Origin: an uncultured Granulosicoccaceae bacterium
GTDB lineage: Bacteria > Pseudomonadota > Gammaproteobacteria > Granulosicoccales > Granulosicoccaceae
NCBI GenBank assembly: GCA_937922675.1
Contig: CALAJN010000011.1
Location: 62,001-126,000 of the forward strand
Direction of reading: 5' to 3'
Length of the DNA stretch: 64,000 bases
Shown: positions 35,512-45,367 of the stretch, in pieces
Numbering within the stretch: position 1 is the first letter of the stretch
How the letters are laid out: the number at the start of each line of letters is the position of its first letter
Position numbers and translations under genes: made by a program
The notes under the pieces: generated by a model
Databases searched by the model: none
Told to the model about the DNA's origin: nothing
The model's input: only the letters and a program-made list of their open reading frames with translations

Positions 35512-36762
35512 TCAGAGATCTGTTGAGCGTTGTTCTGAAGTAGCCCCGCTACTGTCTGTCGCAATCACGGTATACGTGTAGGAACTGCCTGGGGAGCGCG
35601 TGTCGTCGTAGAAGCTGTTGCCAGGTGTGCTGCCGATGTACACGCCATCGCGCAAAACGTCGCTTGATACGATCCCGGGCGCACGGTCCCAGAACAATTC
35701 TGCTGCTGTGTCCGAGTACCTTGACCCCATGAGGTTGCTCGGCGCCTGTGGCGCGCCGGCGATCGGCGCGCTACTGCTACTGGTGCCTCCGGCACGCACA
35801 GATGCCGGAGCAGAGCGTTCACCTGACGCGCTGACGGCAACGACGGAGAAGGTGTTCGCAGCAAGCGTGTTGACTGATCCGAAGAAGTAGCTGACCCCGT
35901 CGGTTGTGTCCACATAGGAGCCATCTCTGAGCACATCGTAGCTGGCACCGGTCTCGGATGTTCTGTCCCAGAACAGCTCCAGCGCGGAGCTTGAGTACAC
36001 GCTGGCGCGCAAGTTCGCGGGTGCGGACAGGGTGTTGGCCACCGGCACTGGAGCGGGGGTAGCTGCAGGAGCAGGCGCCGGCGGAGCCACCCGGGTAGGC
36101 TCTGGCTCAGGTGCCGGTTGGGGCTCGCTTATCGGTCCGACGGGCTGGCTACCTGCAGTGGCAGACTGCGCGAGTCGCTCAAAGCGATCAGCCGAGAAGG
36201 AGTTGCTGGCGTAGTGATAAAGAGCGATGCGATCAATGGCGTGTCCGCGTGAGCGTCCGGAGATCTCCATGACATGCTCACCCGCAGTGAAGAACTGCCG
36301 CACTCGTCGGCCTGCGTTGTCGACCGTTCTGGCGTTCCAGGACCAGTCATTGATGACGTTCATGTACACCTTGGTCCAGCCGTTCAGAGGCTGTTCGCCA
36401 GCGACGTTCCGACCTGTCGGAAAACGTACCCAGGAGTCGTTTGCCTCTGTGCGGCTATTGCCCTCGGCGATGCGCGAGCGCCAACTCAGTTCATAGTTGC
36501 CCGAGCGGGCAATGCGGAATCGGTAGCGCAGGGTGCCCTGACCTGCGCCACTGACACCAAACCGGTTTTCCCCTCGCCAGACGTAGTAGGCGCTGCCCTT
36601 GAAGCCGCCAATAGACCGCTCACGGCGCCAGCCGCCCGTAGCGGGTGTCGATTCAACATCCATCACGACAAAGCCGTCGCTTTCGACAAACGTTTGAGCT
36701 GAAGTAATACCCGAGCCCAATGCACTCGAGGCAATGGCAAGGCAGAAGAGCATTCGATACAT
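35512..36762 (-). CDS. Secreted CBM-like protein with two Fn3-like repeats
   Basis: A 416-residue exported protein, signal peptide about 1-22. Residues about 25-190 form a beta-sandwich that looks like a carbohydrate-binding or GH115-tail-like module (YVWRGENRFGV, YRFRIARSGNYELSWRSRI, AIDRIALYHY). A Pro/Ala-rich linker (205-245) leads to two Fn3-like repeats near 248-325 and 340-410, each with a D-V-L-R-D-G-x-Y motif shared with the GH16 and esterase genes. No catalytic motif is seen. The gene sits antisense inside the his-tat cluster between hisF and hisI, which suggests insertion of a secreted-polysaccharide function there. Confidence 0.8.
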   Translation of the reverse strand: MYRMLFCLAIASSALGSGITSAQTFVESDGFVVMDVESTPATGGWRRERSIGGFKGSAYYVWRGENRFGVSGAGQGTLRYRFRIARSGNYELSWRSRIAEGNSRTEANDSWVRFPTGRNVAGEQPLNGWTKVYMNVINDWSWNARTVDNAGRRVRQFFTAGEHVMEISGRSRGHAIDRIALYHYASNSFSADRFERLAQSATAGSQPVGPISEPQPAPEPEPTRVAPPAPAPAATPAPVPVANTLSAPANLRASVYSSSALELFWDRTSETGASYDVLRDGSYVDTTDGVSYFFGSVNTLAANTFSVVAVSASGERSAPASVRAGGTSSSSAPIAGAPQAPSNLMGSRYSDTAAELFWDRAPGIVSSDVLRDGVYIGSTPGNSFYDDTRSPGSSYTYTVIATDSSGATSEQRSTDL

Positions 36763-37065
36763 GGAAAAGTCGCCGCTTGAAAATTGGACCGCCGGGAGCG
36801 GCCCTGAGAACCGCGCAGACTAGCTATTCGTCAACAACATAGTCAATATTCCGGCGCGTTACCGTCTGGAGGGAATCCTGCAGCAAGCCGCGTTTGAGGG
36901 CGGATTTTGGCGCCTCACGTGTACTCCTTCATCACCTCTGGCGACTACAGCAAGGAGGTTTCGGGGTTCATCCTGGCAGGCTTGTCCGGCTTGATTACGC
37001 ATCGTGGAAGCCAAACCTGCGAGCGGGCCGTGATAATCTTTCGGGCCACCTTCGCGTTATCCAGC
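36763..37065. other. Intergenic region upstream of hisI
   Basis: A 303-bp gap between the antisense secreted gene and hisI. It must hold the promoters of both, and would have to restart the hisI-hisE-tatABC transcript. The hisI frame stays open upstream for 53 codons, but those residues have no HisI similarity. No clear -35/-10 pair was fixed by eye. Confidence 0.5.
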
Positions 37066-37455
37066 ATGCTCGATTCAGTCGTATTCAACGAGGCGGGTCT
37101 TGTCCCGGCCATCGCTCAGGATGCGGCCTCAGGCGAGGTATTGATGGTTGCCTGGATGAACCGCGAGGCACTGGCAGAGACCGCCAGCACCGGCCATGCT
37201 GTGTATTTTTCCCGGTCACGGCAGCGCCTGTGGCGCAAAGGCGAGTCCTCGGGGCACGTGCAGAAGGTGCGTGAGATGCGCCTGGACTGTGACGGGGACG
37301 CCATTTTGATCAAGGTTGAGCAACGCGGCGGTATTGCCTGTCACACCGGACGGCGCCACTGTTTCTGGCGCGAGCTGAACGACGGGGTCTGGGAGACGGT
37401 GGAGCCCATGCTCAAATCCCCTTCCGAAATCTACGGCGACAAGAAAATGTCATGA
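37066..37455 (+). CDS. hisI: Phosphoribosyl-AMP cyclohydrolase
   Basis: A 129-residue HisI that opens the adenine ring of phosphoribosyl-AMP. Typical blocks: [13 protein letters not shown] near 25-37, [20 protein letters not shown] near 45-64, and the zinc cysteines in [13 protein letters not shown] and [17 protein letters not shown] 37066 starts the canonical N-terminus. Overlaps hisE by 4 bp (ATGA). HisE is separate, not fused. Confidence 0.96.
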   Translation: MLDSVVFNEAGLVPAIAQDAASGEVLMVAWMNREALAETASTGHAVYFSRSRQRLWRKGESSGHVQKVREMRLDCDGDAILIKVEQRGGIACHTGRRHCFWRELNDGVWETVEPMLKSPSEIYGDKKMS

Positions 37456-37781
37456 GTCGGTCGAATGACACTCTTGAGCGGCTGGAAGCCACTCTGGAAG
37501 CCCGGCGCAGTGCGGATGCGGACTCTTCTTACGTGGCGAGCTTGTTTGCGCGAGGTGAAGACGCCATATTGCAGAAAGTAGGGGAGGAAGCAACCGAGTT
37601 CCTGCTGGCCTCCAAATCAGGTGACGCAGTTCACCTGACCAAGGAAGCTGCGGATGTGTGGTTTCACATGCTGGTTCTGATGAAGCACAAAGGACTGGGT
37701 ATGGCTGACATACTTGGGGAACTTGAAAAACGCGAGGGGCTCTCTGGTCTGGATGAGAAAGCGTCCCGTACCGCGGACTGA
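37452..37781 (+). CDS. hisE: Phosphoribosyl-ATP pyrophosphatase
   Basis: A 109-residue MazG-type HisE that cuts phosphoribosyl-ATP to phosphoribosyl-AMP. The metal helices are seen as [13 protein letters not shown] near 41-53 and [16 protein letters not shown] near 63-78. It completes the second and third steps of the pathway with hisI, with which it overlaps. Confidence 0.95.
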   Translation: MSRSNDTLERLEATLEARRSADADSSYVASLFARGEDAILQKVGEEATEFLLASKSGDAVHLTKEAADVWFHMLVLMKHKGLGMADILGELEKREGLSGLDEKASRTAD

Positions 37782-37827
37782 TAACTGGCCGGTGCTTGAG
37801 TGCCGAGCAAAACAGGAGTGACTATTT

Positions 37828-38070
37828 ATGATGCCGAGTGTCCCGCAACTGCTGATCGTTCTCGTGATCGTCGTGCTCATCTTTGGCGCCAAACGCCTGA
37901 AGAATCTGGGTGGCGATCTCGGAGGCGCTGTCAAGGGTTTCAAGGAAGCCGTCAAGGAGGAAGACAAGGACGAGGAAGCCGCGCGAATTGCCGATCAGGA
38001 TGCCGCTGAAGCTGCGCCTGAGGCAGACTCGACGGTCGTTCGCAAGACCGACGATCAAAACGCCGCCTGA
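37828..38070 (+). CDS. tatA: Sec-independent translocase TatA
   Basis: An 80-residue TatA/E subunit with one N-terminal membrane helix (about 7-20), the [21 protein letters not shown] amphipathic helix entry with its Gly hinge, and a charged tail. It forms the pore-like assembly for folded Tat substrates such as the DUF1501 protein in this window. AGGAG lies upstream of ATG 37828. Follows hisE by 46 bp. Confidence 0.94.
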   Translation: MMPSVPQLLIVLVIVVLIFGAKRLKNLGGDLGGAVKGFKEAVKEEDKDEEAARIADQDAAEAAPEADSTVVRKTDDQNAA

Positions 38071-38126
38071 TCTCGCCGCCAGCAGTTTTTTGCTACAGGC
38101 CTTGTTGAAAGGCACGAGGAGATCCC

Positions 38127-38636
38127 GTGTTCGACGTCGGATTCACAGAGATCATGCTGATTGGTGTGGTCGCTCTGGTGGTCATTGGCCCGGAGCGATT
38201 GCCCGATGTCGCACGTACTGTCGGTGGGTACATCGGTAAGATGCAGCGCTTTGTCACGGGTGTGAAGCGTGATTTCAAGAAGGAACTTGAGGCGGGGGAG
38301 CTGAAGAAGCTGATCGGTGATCAGAAAGATCAAATCGATGAGCTGCGCAAGATGGTCGATACCACTCGCAAGGACTTCGAGAAGAGCGCTACCGAAGTCA
38401 CAGGTGATGCGAAGCAACGCTTTGCAGAGATCCAGGCAGCGGCCGGGCATGGTGCTAAAGAGACGCCAGTAGACGCTACCGCGGCGGACAACAAATGGAC
38501 TTCGGACAAGCAATCCGACACCAGCGAGGCGAGCGGTCCCGGGTCAGACAGCCGCTCGTCAGACCAGGCCAATCGAGATTCAGTCAGTAGCGATGGCGCG
38601 ACCAAACGCGTCGCAGGCGCCGACGATGGAAACTGA
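38127..38636 (+). CDS. tatB: Sec-independent translocase TatB
   Basis: A 169-residue Tat[26 protein letters not shown] at the start with the GPERLP hinge, then a long amphipathic helix and a Ser/Asp-rich tail (about 110-169). It works with TatC as the twin-arginine signal receptor. The tail is longer and more acidic than in E. coli. Overlaps tatC by 11 bp. Confidence 0.94.
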   Translation: MFDVGFTEIMLIGVVALVVIGPERLPDVARTVGGYIGKMQRFVTGVKRDFKKELEAGELKKLIGDQKDQIDELRKMVDTTRKDFEKSATEVTGDAKQRFAEIQAAAGHGAKETPVDATAADNKWTSDKQSDTSEASGPGSDSRSSDQANRDSVSSDGATKRVAGADDGN

Positions 38637-39510
38637 CGTGGCCGCCCAGGACAACGAGGTTGCTGAGGAGCAAGGCTTTCTTTCACACCTGGTCGAGCTG
38701 CGCGATCGTCTGCTGAAAGCGATATTCGCGGTAGCGGCTTTGTTTCTGTGTTTGTTCTGGTTCTCAGACCAGATCTACACGGCCTTGGCTGCGCCTCTGT
38801 TGGCGCACTTGCCCAACAGCAACATGATAGCCATCGATGTTGCAGCCCCCTTCTTCATACCGTTCAAGCTCACCTTGATGGTGTGCATCTTCATAGCCAT
38901 TCCGTGGATTCTCTACCAGGTCTGGGCCTTCGTCGCCCCTGGCTTGTACACGCACGAGAAGCGCCTGGTGTTTCCGATGCTCGTATCGAGCACGGTGTTG
39001 TTCTATCTCGGAGTAGCGTTTGCGTATTTCGTGGTCTTCCCGCTGGTGTTCGGCTTCTTTACCAGCGTTGCACCCGAGGGTGTGGAGGTGAGTACCGATA
39101 TCGGGCGCTACCTCGATTTTGTGATCACTCTGTTTTTTGCCTTCGGTATCGCTTTTGAAGTGCCCGTCGCTACCGTGCTCGTCGTCGCGATGGGCATCAC
39201 CACGCCAGACCAGTTGCGGAAGGTCCGCCCCTATGTGTTTGTCGCTGCCTTCATCGTCGGGATGTTCCTGACGCCACCGGATATCATCAGCCAGACCTTG
39301 TTGGCGGTACCGATGTGGCTGCTATATGAGATCGGTATACTCTTTGCCGGTGCTTATCAGCGCCGTATTGCAGAGGCAGGATCAGCACGCGACAAGCTGC
39401 TCGATGCCGACGTCGGTTCTCCGGATGAAGAGCGAGCACGGGAGCGCGGCTTGAAAAACGATGCCACCAAGGCGCTGTCAACTGATCACCCGGAACAACA
39501 CGGACCGTGA
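38626..39510 (+). CDS. tatC: Sec-independent translocase TatC
   Basis: The 294-residue six-helix TatC that recognises the twin-arginine signal. The start [15 protein letters not shown] (with the key E of the first cytoplasmic loop), [17 protein letters not shown] and the [20 protein letters not shown] last helix are all family signatures. ATG 38626 is chosen; an in-frame ATG at 38593 lies deeper in tatB. It ends with a GTGA overlap into gpmI. Confidence 0.96.
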   Translation: METDVAAQDNEVAEEQGFLSHLVELRDRLLKAIFAVAALFLCLFWFSDQIYTALAAPLLAHLPNSNMIAIDVAAPFFIPFKLTLMVCIFIAIPWILYQVWAFVAPGLYTHEKRLVFPMLVSSTVLFYLGVAFAYFVVFPLVFGFFTSVAPEGVEVSTDIGRYLDFVITLFFAFGIAFEVPVATVLVVAMGITTPDQLRKVRPYVFVAAFIVGMFLTPPDIISQTLLAVPMWLLYEIGILFAGAYQRRIAEAGSARDKLLDADVGSPDEERARERGLKNDATKALSTDHPEQHGP

Positions 39511-41033
39511 GTATCTTGCCGCCGCGGCGCAAGGCCTTGTTGATCATCATGGATGGTGTTGGACACAACCCGTCAAAACTCGATAACGCGGTGGCGCTGG
39601 CAAGTACACCGAATCTTGATCGCATATACGCCAGCACGCCGACCACAGTGATCGAGGCCTCCGGACGGGCAGTGGGTCTGCCCGACGGTCAGATGGGTAA
39701 TTCTGAAGTGGGGCATCTGACACTGGGGGCTGGACGCGTGTTGAAGCAGGATCTGGTCAAGATCAGTGACGCCATTGACGATGGCAGCTTCTTCGACAAC
39801 GAGGCCCTGGTCGCGGCTGTCAAATCGGCGCGTGATGCCTCAGGCCGCTTGCATCTGATAGGTCTGGTCTCGGATGGTGGCGTACACTCGCACGTCGAGC
39901 ACGCCTTGGCGTGCATTGATCTATGTGCTCGGTACGATGTGAAACCGCTGTTGCACATGATCACTGATGGGCGCGATACGGCCCCCGCCATAGCGGCAAC
40001 CTATCTCGATGCTGTTGAGTCAGCGCTGGCAACGGCGGGTGGCGCCATTGTCTCGGTATCCGGGCGCTACTATGCGCTTGATCGTGACCGACGTTGGGAC
40101 CGCGTGGAGAAGGCCTGGCGGGCCATTGTGCTGGGGCAAGGCGCTCGTGCCGACGATGCGCGTTCTGCTATTGCTGCTGCACACGCGGCCGACGTTACCG
40201 ATGAGTTCATTGAGCCGACAGTGCTTGCAGCGCATCAGCCGATCGTGGCTGCCGATGTCGCGTTGTTCTTCAACTTTCGCAACGATCGGCCGCGTGAACT
40301 TGCCGAAGCTCTGGCATCCGATGATTTCGACGGTTTCGATCGGGCTGATGCTGCGCGTCCATCGCTTACAACAATGACGCGCTACCACGCTGATTACCCC
40401 TACCCATTCGCTTTCTCACGTGATCGTCCCGAGGCGACACTCGGGCAGATAGTCAGTGAGGCGGGTATTCGACAATTGCGCTCTGCCGAAACCGAGAAGT
40501 ACCCTCATGTCACCTTCTTTTTCAACGGTGGTCAGGACGCACCCTTCAAAGGTGAAGAGCGACGTCTCGTCGATTCACCCAAGGTCGCCACCTATGACCT
40601 CGCACCCGAGATGAGCGCCAGAGGTATTACCGACGGTGTACTCGATGGTTTGCGCAGCCAGCAATTTGGCCTTGTCGTGGTCAACCTCGCCAACGGCGAC
40701 ATGGTTGGGCACACGGGTGTGCGCGAAGCGGTCGTATCGGCAATCGAGACTGTCGATGCCATGGTCGGTGAACTGTGGGATGCGGCGCTCGCAAACGACT
40801 ATTCGGTGGTACTCACAGCAGACCACGGCAATGCCGATATGTTGCTAGATCCAGTGACAGGCTCACCGCATACGCAACACACGACTTTTCCTGTGGCCTG
40901 CGCCGTGCACGACGAGGTGCCGCATACACTCGGTACCGGACATGCCTTGACCTCGATTGCACCGACCCTGCTTGAATTGATGGGTCTCAAGGCGCCTGCT
41001 GGCATGAGTGGAAAATCGCTGCTGCTCGATTAA
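39507..41033 (+). CDS. gpmI: Phosphoglycerate mutase, cofactor-independent
   Basis: A 508-residue GpmI that interconverts 3- and 2-phosphoglycerate with two manganese ions. The phosphoserine loop is GNSEVGH near 61-67, preceded by [10 protein letters not shown] and followed by [18 protein letters not shown] and the metal end [14 protein letters not shown]. Starts at GTG 39507, overlapping tatC by 4 bp. It ends 3 bp before a convergent gene. Confidence 0.96.
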   Translation: MSILPPRRKALLIIMDGVGHNPSKLDNAVALASTPNLDRIYASTPTTVIEASGRAVGLPDGQMGNSEVGHLTLGAGRVLKQDLVKISDAIDDGSFFDNEALVAAVKSARDASGRLHLIGLVSDGGVHSHVEHALACIDLCARYDVKPLLHMITDGRDTAPAIAATYLDAVESALATAGGAIVSVSGRYYALDRDRRWDRVEKAWRAIVLGQGARADDARSAIAAAHAADVTDEFIEPTVLAAHQPIVAADVALFFNFRNDRPRELAEALASDDFDGFDRADAARPSLTTMTRYHADYPYPFAFSRDRPEATLGQIVSEAGIRQLRSAETEKYPHVTFFFNGGQDAPFKGEERRLVDSPKVATYDLAPEMSARGITDGVLDGLRSQQFGLVVVNLANGDMVGHTGVREAVVSAIETVDAMVGELWDAALANDYSVVLTADHGNADMLLDPVTGSPHTQHTTFPVACAVHDEVPHTLGTGHALTSIAPTLLELMGLKAPAGMSGKSLLLD

Positions 41034-41036
41034 CGA

Positions 41037-42236
41037 TCAGTTAGCACTCAGTCGGCTCACCAGATCAGTGCCCGTCTCGATGACGCCTTGCATGCGCTCT
41101 TCCAGGCGAGTCATCTCGGCTATCGGCCCTTTCAGGCTCTCCACATCGTCGCCGAGCTCGGCCAGTGCAATATAGATGTGCTCGGAGTTCTTGATCTGCT
41201 CCTCGGCGTTATCGACAACAGCGCGCAAGTCTTCCAGCAGGCGCGCGGTCTCTGGTCCCGCGTTGACCCCCGACAGTGTGCTACTCAGATCAGAAACAGA
41301 GCGTTTCATCGAATCGAACCAAGCATTCGACAAGCGTGGCTCGCGCTTGGCACGAAACATCGCATCACGCTCCAGTGAGCGGGACCTGGATACGACCTGA
41401 TCAATCTGTACGCGAAGGTCACTTTGCACTTGAAGAATATCGTTGTTGACTGTGACTACTCGTGTCAACACGTGCCCAAGCTCATCAATGAGGCGCTCGA
41501 TACGATCCAGAAATACATTCAGATCGCGCGCAAGAACTCCAAATTCATCTGAGGTGCGGATTTCTGCACGTTGCCCCAGGTTTGTGTAGGCCTTGGACAA
41601 GTTGCTTACCACAGAGCGCAGTCGCAGCAGAGGCTCCATGCGCGCACGCAAGATCAGAAACAGCAGAATCGAATGCAATACGATCTTGCCAACTGCGAGT
41701 CCCAGTGTGAGCTTCACGTTCTCCCACCAAAGCTCAAAATCACGCTTGAGGTAGTTGCGCACCGTGATCGTTCCAAGCACGCTCCCGACCGTTGCCTGGG
41801 AATGACAGCTGGTACAGAACTCTTCAGCTTTCACGTCGACGGTGGCGGTCTTGTGTGTGCCGTCAGCCATACTGATGATAGGGATGCCTATCGGCGTGTA
41901 ACCGAAGTTTTTTTCGATGGCCAGCGACGTGTCTACGGATGGCTCTATCGCAATCTCATAACCCAGAGCGCGCCAGTTCTTGTCCAGTATGGGATAGAGC
42001 GCGCTGGCAGCAACTGGTCCACCGGAGTTGCGCATGATCGAGACAACGTTATCCGCCAACTCCTGAGCCACCAACTCGGCCTGAGCGACGCCATTGGTTT
42101 GATAGTCCCACCACACTTTGCCGGCCTTGAGCGCGAACTCAAGAATGGTGACTAGAAGCAAGACCAGAAAAAAGTCCTTGATCATATGGATCAGGAAGGA
42201 CTTGTCAAAGCGCCCGATGGAGGTTTGATCTGGCAT
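41037..42236 (-). CDS. Heme-sensor-like HAMP membrane protein without output domain
   Basis: A 399-residue inner-membrane protein: helix 1 about 17-37, a periplasmic domain (38-175) of the DUF3365/Tll0287 type with a c-type heme site CTSCH at 141-145, helix 2 about 176-198, a HAMP-like linker (about 198-250), and a long coiled coil to the end. The coiled coil lacks the chemoreceptor hairpin and no kinase or cyclase domain follows. It lies 137 bp downstream of the DUF934 gene, next to a siroheme reductase, so sensing of a sulfur or nitrogen compound or redox state is possible but inferred. Confidence 0.78.
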   Translation of the reverse strand: MPDQTSIGRFDKSFLIHMIKDFFLVLLLVTILEFALKAGKVWWDYQTNGVAQAELVAQELADNVVSIMRNSGGPVAASALYPILDKNWRALGYEIAIEPSVDTSLAIEKNFGYTPIGIPIISMADGTHKTATVDVKAEEFCTSCHSQATVGSVLGTITVRNYLKRDFELWWENVKLTLGLAVGKIVLHSILLFLILRARMEPLLRLRSVVSNLSKAYTNLGQRAEIRTSDEFGVLARDLNVFLDRIERLIDELGHVLTRVVTVNNDILQVQSDLRVQIDQVVSRSRSLERDAMFRAKREPRLSNAWFDSMKRSVSDLSSTLSGVNAGPETARLLEDLRAVVDNAEEQIKNSEHIYIALAELGDDVESLKGPIAEMTRLEERMQGVIETGTDLVSRLSAN

Positions 42237-42373
42237 GGAGTATGAGCCTGTGGGGGGCGCTAATCTTGCTACCGGCCCTGCCCGTGTCAGGCCGGCACGG
42301 GTGCTCTGTTTTGTGCTCCCGCTTGGCTCAGACGATACAAGAGCTGAGCCTGGCTGTCAGATGTACCTCATTT

Positions 42374-42838
42374 TTACTGAAATACTGTGTCAGTCAGCAG
42401 AGTGGATACAGAAGGGTACTCAGGCTGATAGCGGTTGTTGTACAGCGCTGACAGGTGACACAACTGCGCGGATGCTATGCCTGTCTCGGTGTCTGCATCA
42501 AAGCACTCAAAGGCATTGATGCCGCAACGAATCATCATTGAAATCTGATCAATGCGGACATCGCCAACAGCGCGTATTTCGCCTGCAAAACCCAGCCTTT
42601 GTCGTAATAGTCTCGCCTGCGAGTGAGCGCGACCATCAGTGTAGGCAGGGTAGGTCACGTCAATGCGAGACAAGGTGCGAATCCAGGGCTGCAGCGCGAG
42701 TGCATTGTCCTCGGGATTCAATCGAACCGCTTGCGCGCTGTGTGGGTGTTGCTCCTGCAATTGCAACAGGCACAGCACGTCATCCTGATCGGTGCACTCG
42801 TGGCTCACCAGTTTGCCGTCACGCAACTTTAACGGCAT
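42374..42838 (-). CDS. DUF934 family protein (sulfite reductase associated)
   Basis: A 154-residue DUF934 protein, a family found next to siroheme sulfite reductases and thought to assist sulfite reduction, though its role is not settled. Signs: LVSHECTDQDDVLCLLQL near the start, IDVTYPAYTDGRAHSQARLLRQRLGF near 72-97, then GEIRAVGDVRIDQI and the MIRCGINAFE stretch. ATG 42838 overlaps the reductase end by 20 bp, so the two are translationally linked. Confidence 0.86.
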   Translation of the reverse strand: MPLKLRDGKLVSHECTDQDDVLCLLQLQEQHPHSAQAVRLNPEDNALALQPWIRTLSRIDVTYPAYTDGRAHSQARLLRQRLGFAGEIRAVGDVRIDQISMMIRCGINAFECFDADTETGIASAQLCHLSALYNNRYQPEYPSVSTLLTDTVFQ

Positions 42839-44480
42839 AGACCACCTCCTGAAATGGGGTGACACCTACACGTCTGACCGTTTGGGCAAAACTCTCTCCA
42901 TGCAAGCGAGTACTCAGGTACACGTTCAACACGGTGTCAATCGCGGGGATCACTTCGTGCTGAGGTAGCGCCTTACCCAGACGTTTGCCCAGTGATGCTG
43001 CATTACCGGCGTGCCCACCAAGCGTCAACTGATACCACTCCTTTCCGTGCTTCTCTACCCCAAGAATTCCGATATCCCCGATATGATGATGCCCGCATGC
43101 GTTCATGCAGCCCGATACCTTGACGGAGATTTCCCCGATGTCGTGCAGGTAGTCGATATCATCGAATCTTGCCTGTACCTGATCATAGAGCGTGAGTGTG
43201 CCAGCGTTGGCAAGAGAACAGAAATCGAGCCCTGGGCAGACAATCATGTCGGTCAAGTGCCCAAGGTTTGGCGTAGCCAGGCCCAATGTCCGAAGCTCAC
43301 GCCAAAGCGCAACCAGGTCAGCGCGCGCGACATGGGCGAACACAAGATTTTGATCATGGGTCGTTCGTAGCTCACCCAGAGCATATCGATCGGCAAGGTC
43401 GGCTATGACATCCATCATGGTGTCGGTCAGGTCACCTGCCGGGCGCTCATCATTCTTGAGTGGCAAGTACACGATGCGTCTACCCGTATCGCGGTGACCA
43501 CGTGTATTGACGCGATACCATTGCCCGAATATCGGGTCTGATTCGAGCCTTGCGTCAAGGTCGCTGGCGTCGAGTGCGGGGCCAGGCACTGGCGGAGGCG
43601 GAGGAAACATTGCGCGCAGCGCGTCTATCGTGGATGCCTGTACTTCAGATACCGTATCGCTTGATGCTTGCCATTCCGCTTCCACTTTTTCACGAAACTG
43701 ATCAATGCCCATTGTTGCTACAAGAATCTTGATGCGTGCCTTGTAGAGATTGTCACGGCGGCCTTCGAGGTTGTAGACACGCAGGATGGCGGACAGATAG
43801 CTGAGAAGGTGTTTGCCAGGTAGATAGTCGCGAATGACCGAGCCGATGTGGGGAGTGCGGCCCAGGCCGCCACCGACCAATACCTCAAAGCCTGACTCAC
43901 TGCCCCGTTTGATCAGGCGTAGTCCAATATCGTGAATCTGTACCGCAGCTCGGTCCGATTCGGCTCCGGTCACAGCAATCTTGAACTTGCGCGGCAACCA
44001 GTTGAACTCAGGGTGCAGCGTTGACCACTGACGTATTAACTCGCACCAGGGTCGAGGATCCTCAACTTCATCCTCAGCAGCACCCGCCAAGGGATCACTG
44101 GTGGTGTTACGTATGCAGTTGCCAGATGTCTGTATGGCATGCATATCCACATCGGCGAGGTAGTCGAGGATGTCAGGTACGTCTGGAATCTCTGGCCAGT
44201 TGTATTGAATGTTCTGGCGAGTCGTGATGTGCCCGTAGCCCTTGTCCCAGGTGCGAGCGACATGAGCCAAGGCGCGCATTTGATCACTTGACAGCTGACC
44301 ATAGGGTATGGCGACGCGCAGCATAGGGGCATGGCGCTGGACATACAGACCGTTGCGCAGGCGCAGCTGTTTGTACTCGTCTTCGTCTATTTCACCTGCC
44401 TGCCAGCGTTCAGTTTGATCTCTGAATTCCGCGACCCGGGATTTGAGAAAGCCACGATCGTGTTCGGTGTAGCGATACAT
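42819..44480 (-). CDS. cysI: Siroheme/4Fe-4S sulfite (or nitrite) reductase
   Basis: A 553-residue siroheme reductase. The first half carries HITTRQNIQYNW and SGNCIRNTTSDPLAG; the second half carries the cluster ligands CPGLDFC (near 416-422) and GCMNACGHH (near 457-465), the C-x5-C ... C-x3-C pattern. It is the type annotated as nitrite/sulfite reductase in proteobacteria; linkage to DUF934 and to sulfur transport genes favours sulfite, by inference. ATG 44480 has GAGG nine bases upstream; a GTG at 44495 is in frame. Confidence 0.9.
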   Translation of the reverse strand: MYRYTEHDRGFLKSRVAEFRDQTERWQAGEIDEDEYKQLRLRNGLYVQRHAPMLRVAIPYGQLSSDQMRALAHVARTWDKGYGHITTRQNIQYNWPEIPDVPDILDYLADVDMHAIQTSGNCIRNTTSDPLAGAAEDEVEDPRPWCELIRQWSTLHPEFNWLPRKFKIAVTGAESDRAAVQIHDIGLRLIKRGSESGFEVLVGGGLGRTPHIGSVIRDYLPGKHLLSYLSAILRVYNLEGRRDNLYKARIKILVATMGIDQFREKVEAEWQASSDTVSEVQASTIDALRAMFPPPPPVPGPALDASDLDARLESDPIFGQWYRVNTRGHRDTGRRIVYLPLKNDERPAGDLTDTMMDVIADLADRYALGELRTTHDQNLVFAHVARADLVALWRELRTLGLATPNLGHLTDMIVCPGLDFCSLANAGTLTLYDQVQARFDDIDYLHDIGEISVKVSGCMNACGHHHIGDIGILGVEKHGKEWYQLTLGGHAGNAASLGKRLGKALPQHEVIPAIDTVLNVYLSTRLHGESFAQTVRRVGVTPFQEVVYAVKVA

Positions 44481-44936
44481 GTCGGCGGGCCTCACACAGC
44501 TTGACAGGCAGCTCGAGCGGCACCGGCATCGGTGTGGACGACGGCTGGGGGGGCTGAACTCATGGGAGAAAGGATCAAGCCTCGTGAGGACGTCTGATTA
44601 AACCAGCAGCGAGACAATCGTGGTGAGACGTTTTTTGAATGAGCTTATGCCTGCACGTGTGTATCCGCACGGGACCTGAGTGTGGTCGTCGCGTGACCTT
44701 GATGGCTTCCCTTGATGGCAGCTCTGGCCACAGTTGGCGCTCGGTTCGCCATGCACCATCATCTGCCGCGATTGAGTCCACATACCGGTAGATCTTGACC
44801 GGTACGTCTGGGTCTTCCACTACGACCACTACTGGTGTTCGGGTCTTTTGTCCGTTTTGCGGTGGTGTGACTTTGTCACCGAGGTCGCGCCAACTATTGG
44901 ATAGTGTTCCCCCCTTTCTCGTGTTGCACAGCTGCC
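44481..44936. other. Divergent intergenic region, sulfite reductase / YeeE
   Basis: A 456-bp stretch between the reductase (minus) and the YeeE-like gene (plus), so it holds promoters for both. One minus-strand frame (44575-44949) encodes up to 124 residues that look somewhat protein-like in the middle, but its codon choice is unlike neighbours (many CCA, CGA, ACA) and it overlaps the YeeE start. I do not call it a gene. A G7 run sits at 44547-44553. Confidence 0.45.
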
Positions 44937-45365
44937 ATGGAAACATCATTTACACCCATTGCCTCACTGGTTGGTGGAGCGCTCATAGGTCTTGCTGCGC
45001 TGCTCATGATGGCAAGTGTCGGGCGCATTGCGGGTGTCAGTGGCATCGTGTCACGTCTTCTGCCACCTCGGCCCGAGATGAGTGGCATGCCTACAGGCAT
45101 CGCCTTTGTACTGGGTCTGTTGCTGGCCGCGCCACTGACGGTGTTGGCAACGGGCTACGTGCCTGAGGTGAACGTGTCCAGTAACCTGAGTGTGCTTGTG
45201 CTCGCGGGTGTACTTGTGGGCTTTGGCTCAGTACTTGGAAGTGGCTGCACCAGTGGTCATGGCGTCTGTGGCATGTCGCGCCTTTCGGTGCGCTCGATTG
45301 CGGCCACGCTGACCTTCATGGCAACGGGTGTCGGTGTTGTTTATCTCATGCGACACGTACTCTGA
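44937..45365 (+). CDS. Half-size YeeE/YedE family membrane protein
   Basis: A 142-residue membrane protein of the YeeE/YedE family (thiosulfate or sulfur uptake), half the size of full-length members. It has about four membrane segments and the hallmark LGSGCTSGHGVCGMSRLS near 101-118 with its conserved cysteines. Fused family members carry a second copy; here the second half is the next gene, 2 bp later. ATG 44937 gives the standard N-terminus. Confidence 0.88.
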   Translation: METSFTPIASLVGGALIGLAALLMMASVGRIAGVSGIVSRLLPPRPEMSGMPTGIAFVLGLLLAAPLTVLATGYVPEVNVSSNLSVLVLAGVLVGFGSVLGSGCTSGHGVCGMSRLSVRSIAATLTFMATGVGVVYLMRHVL

Positions 45366-45367
45366 AG

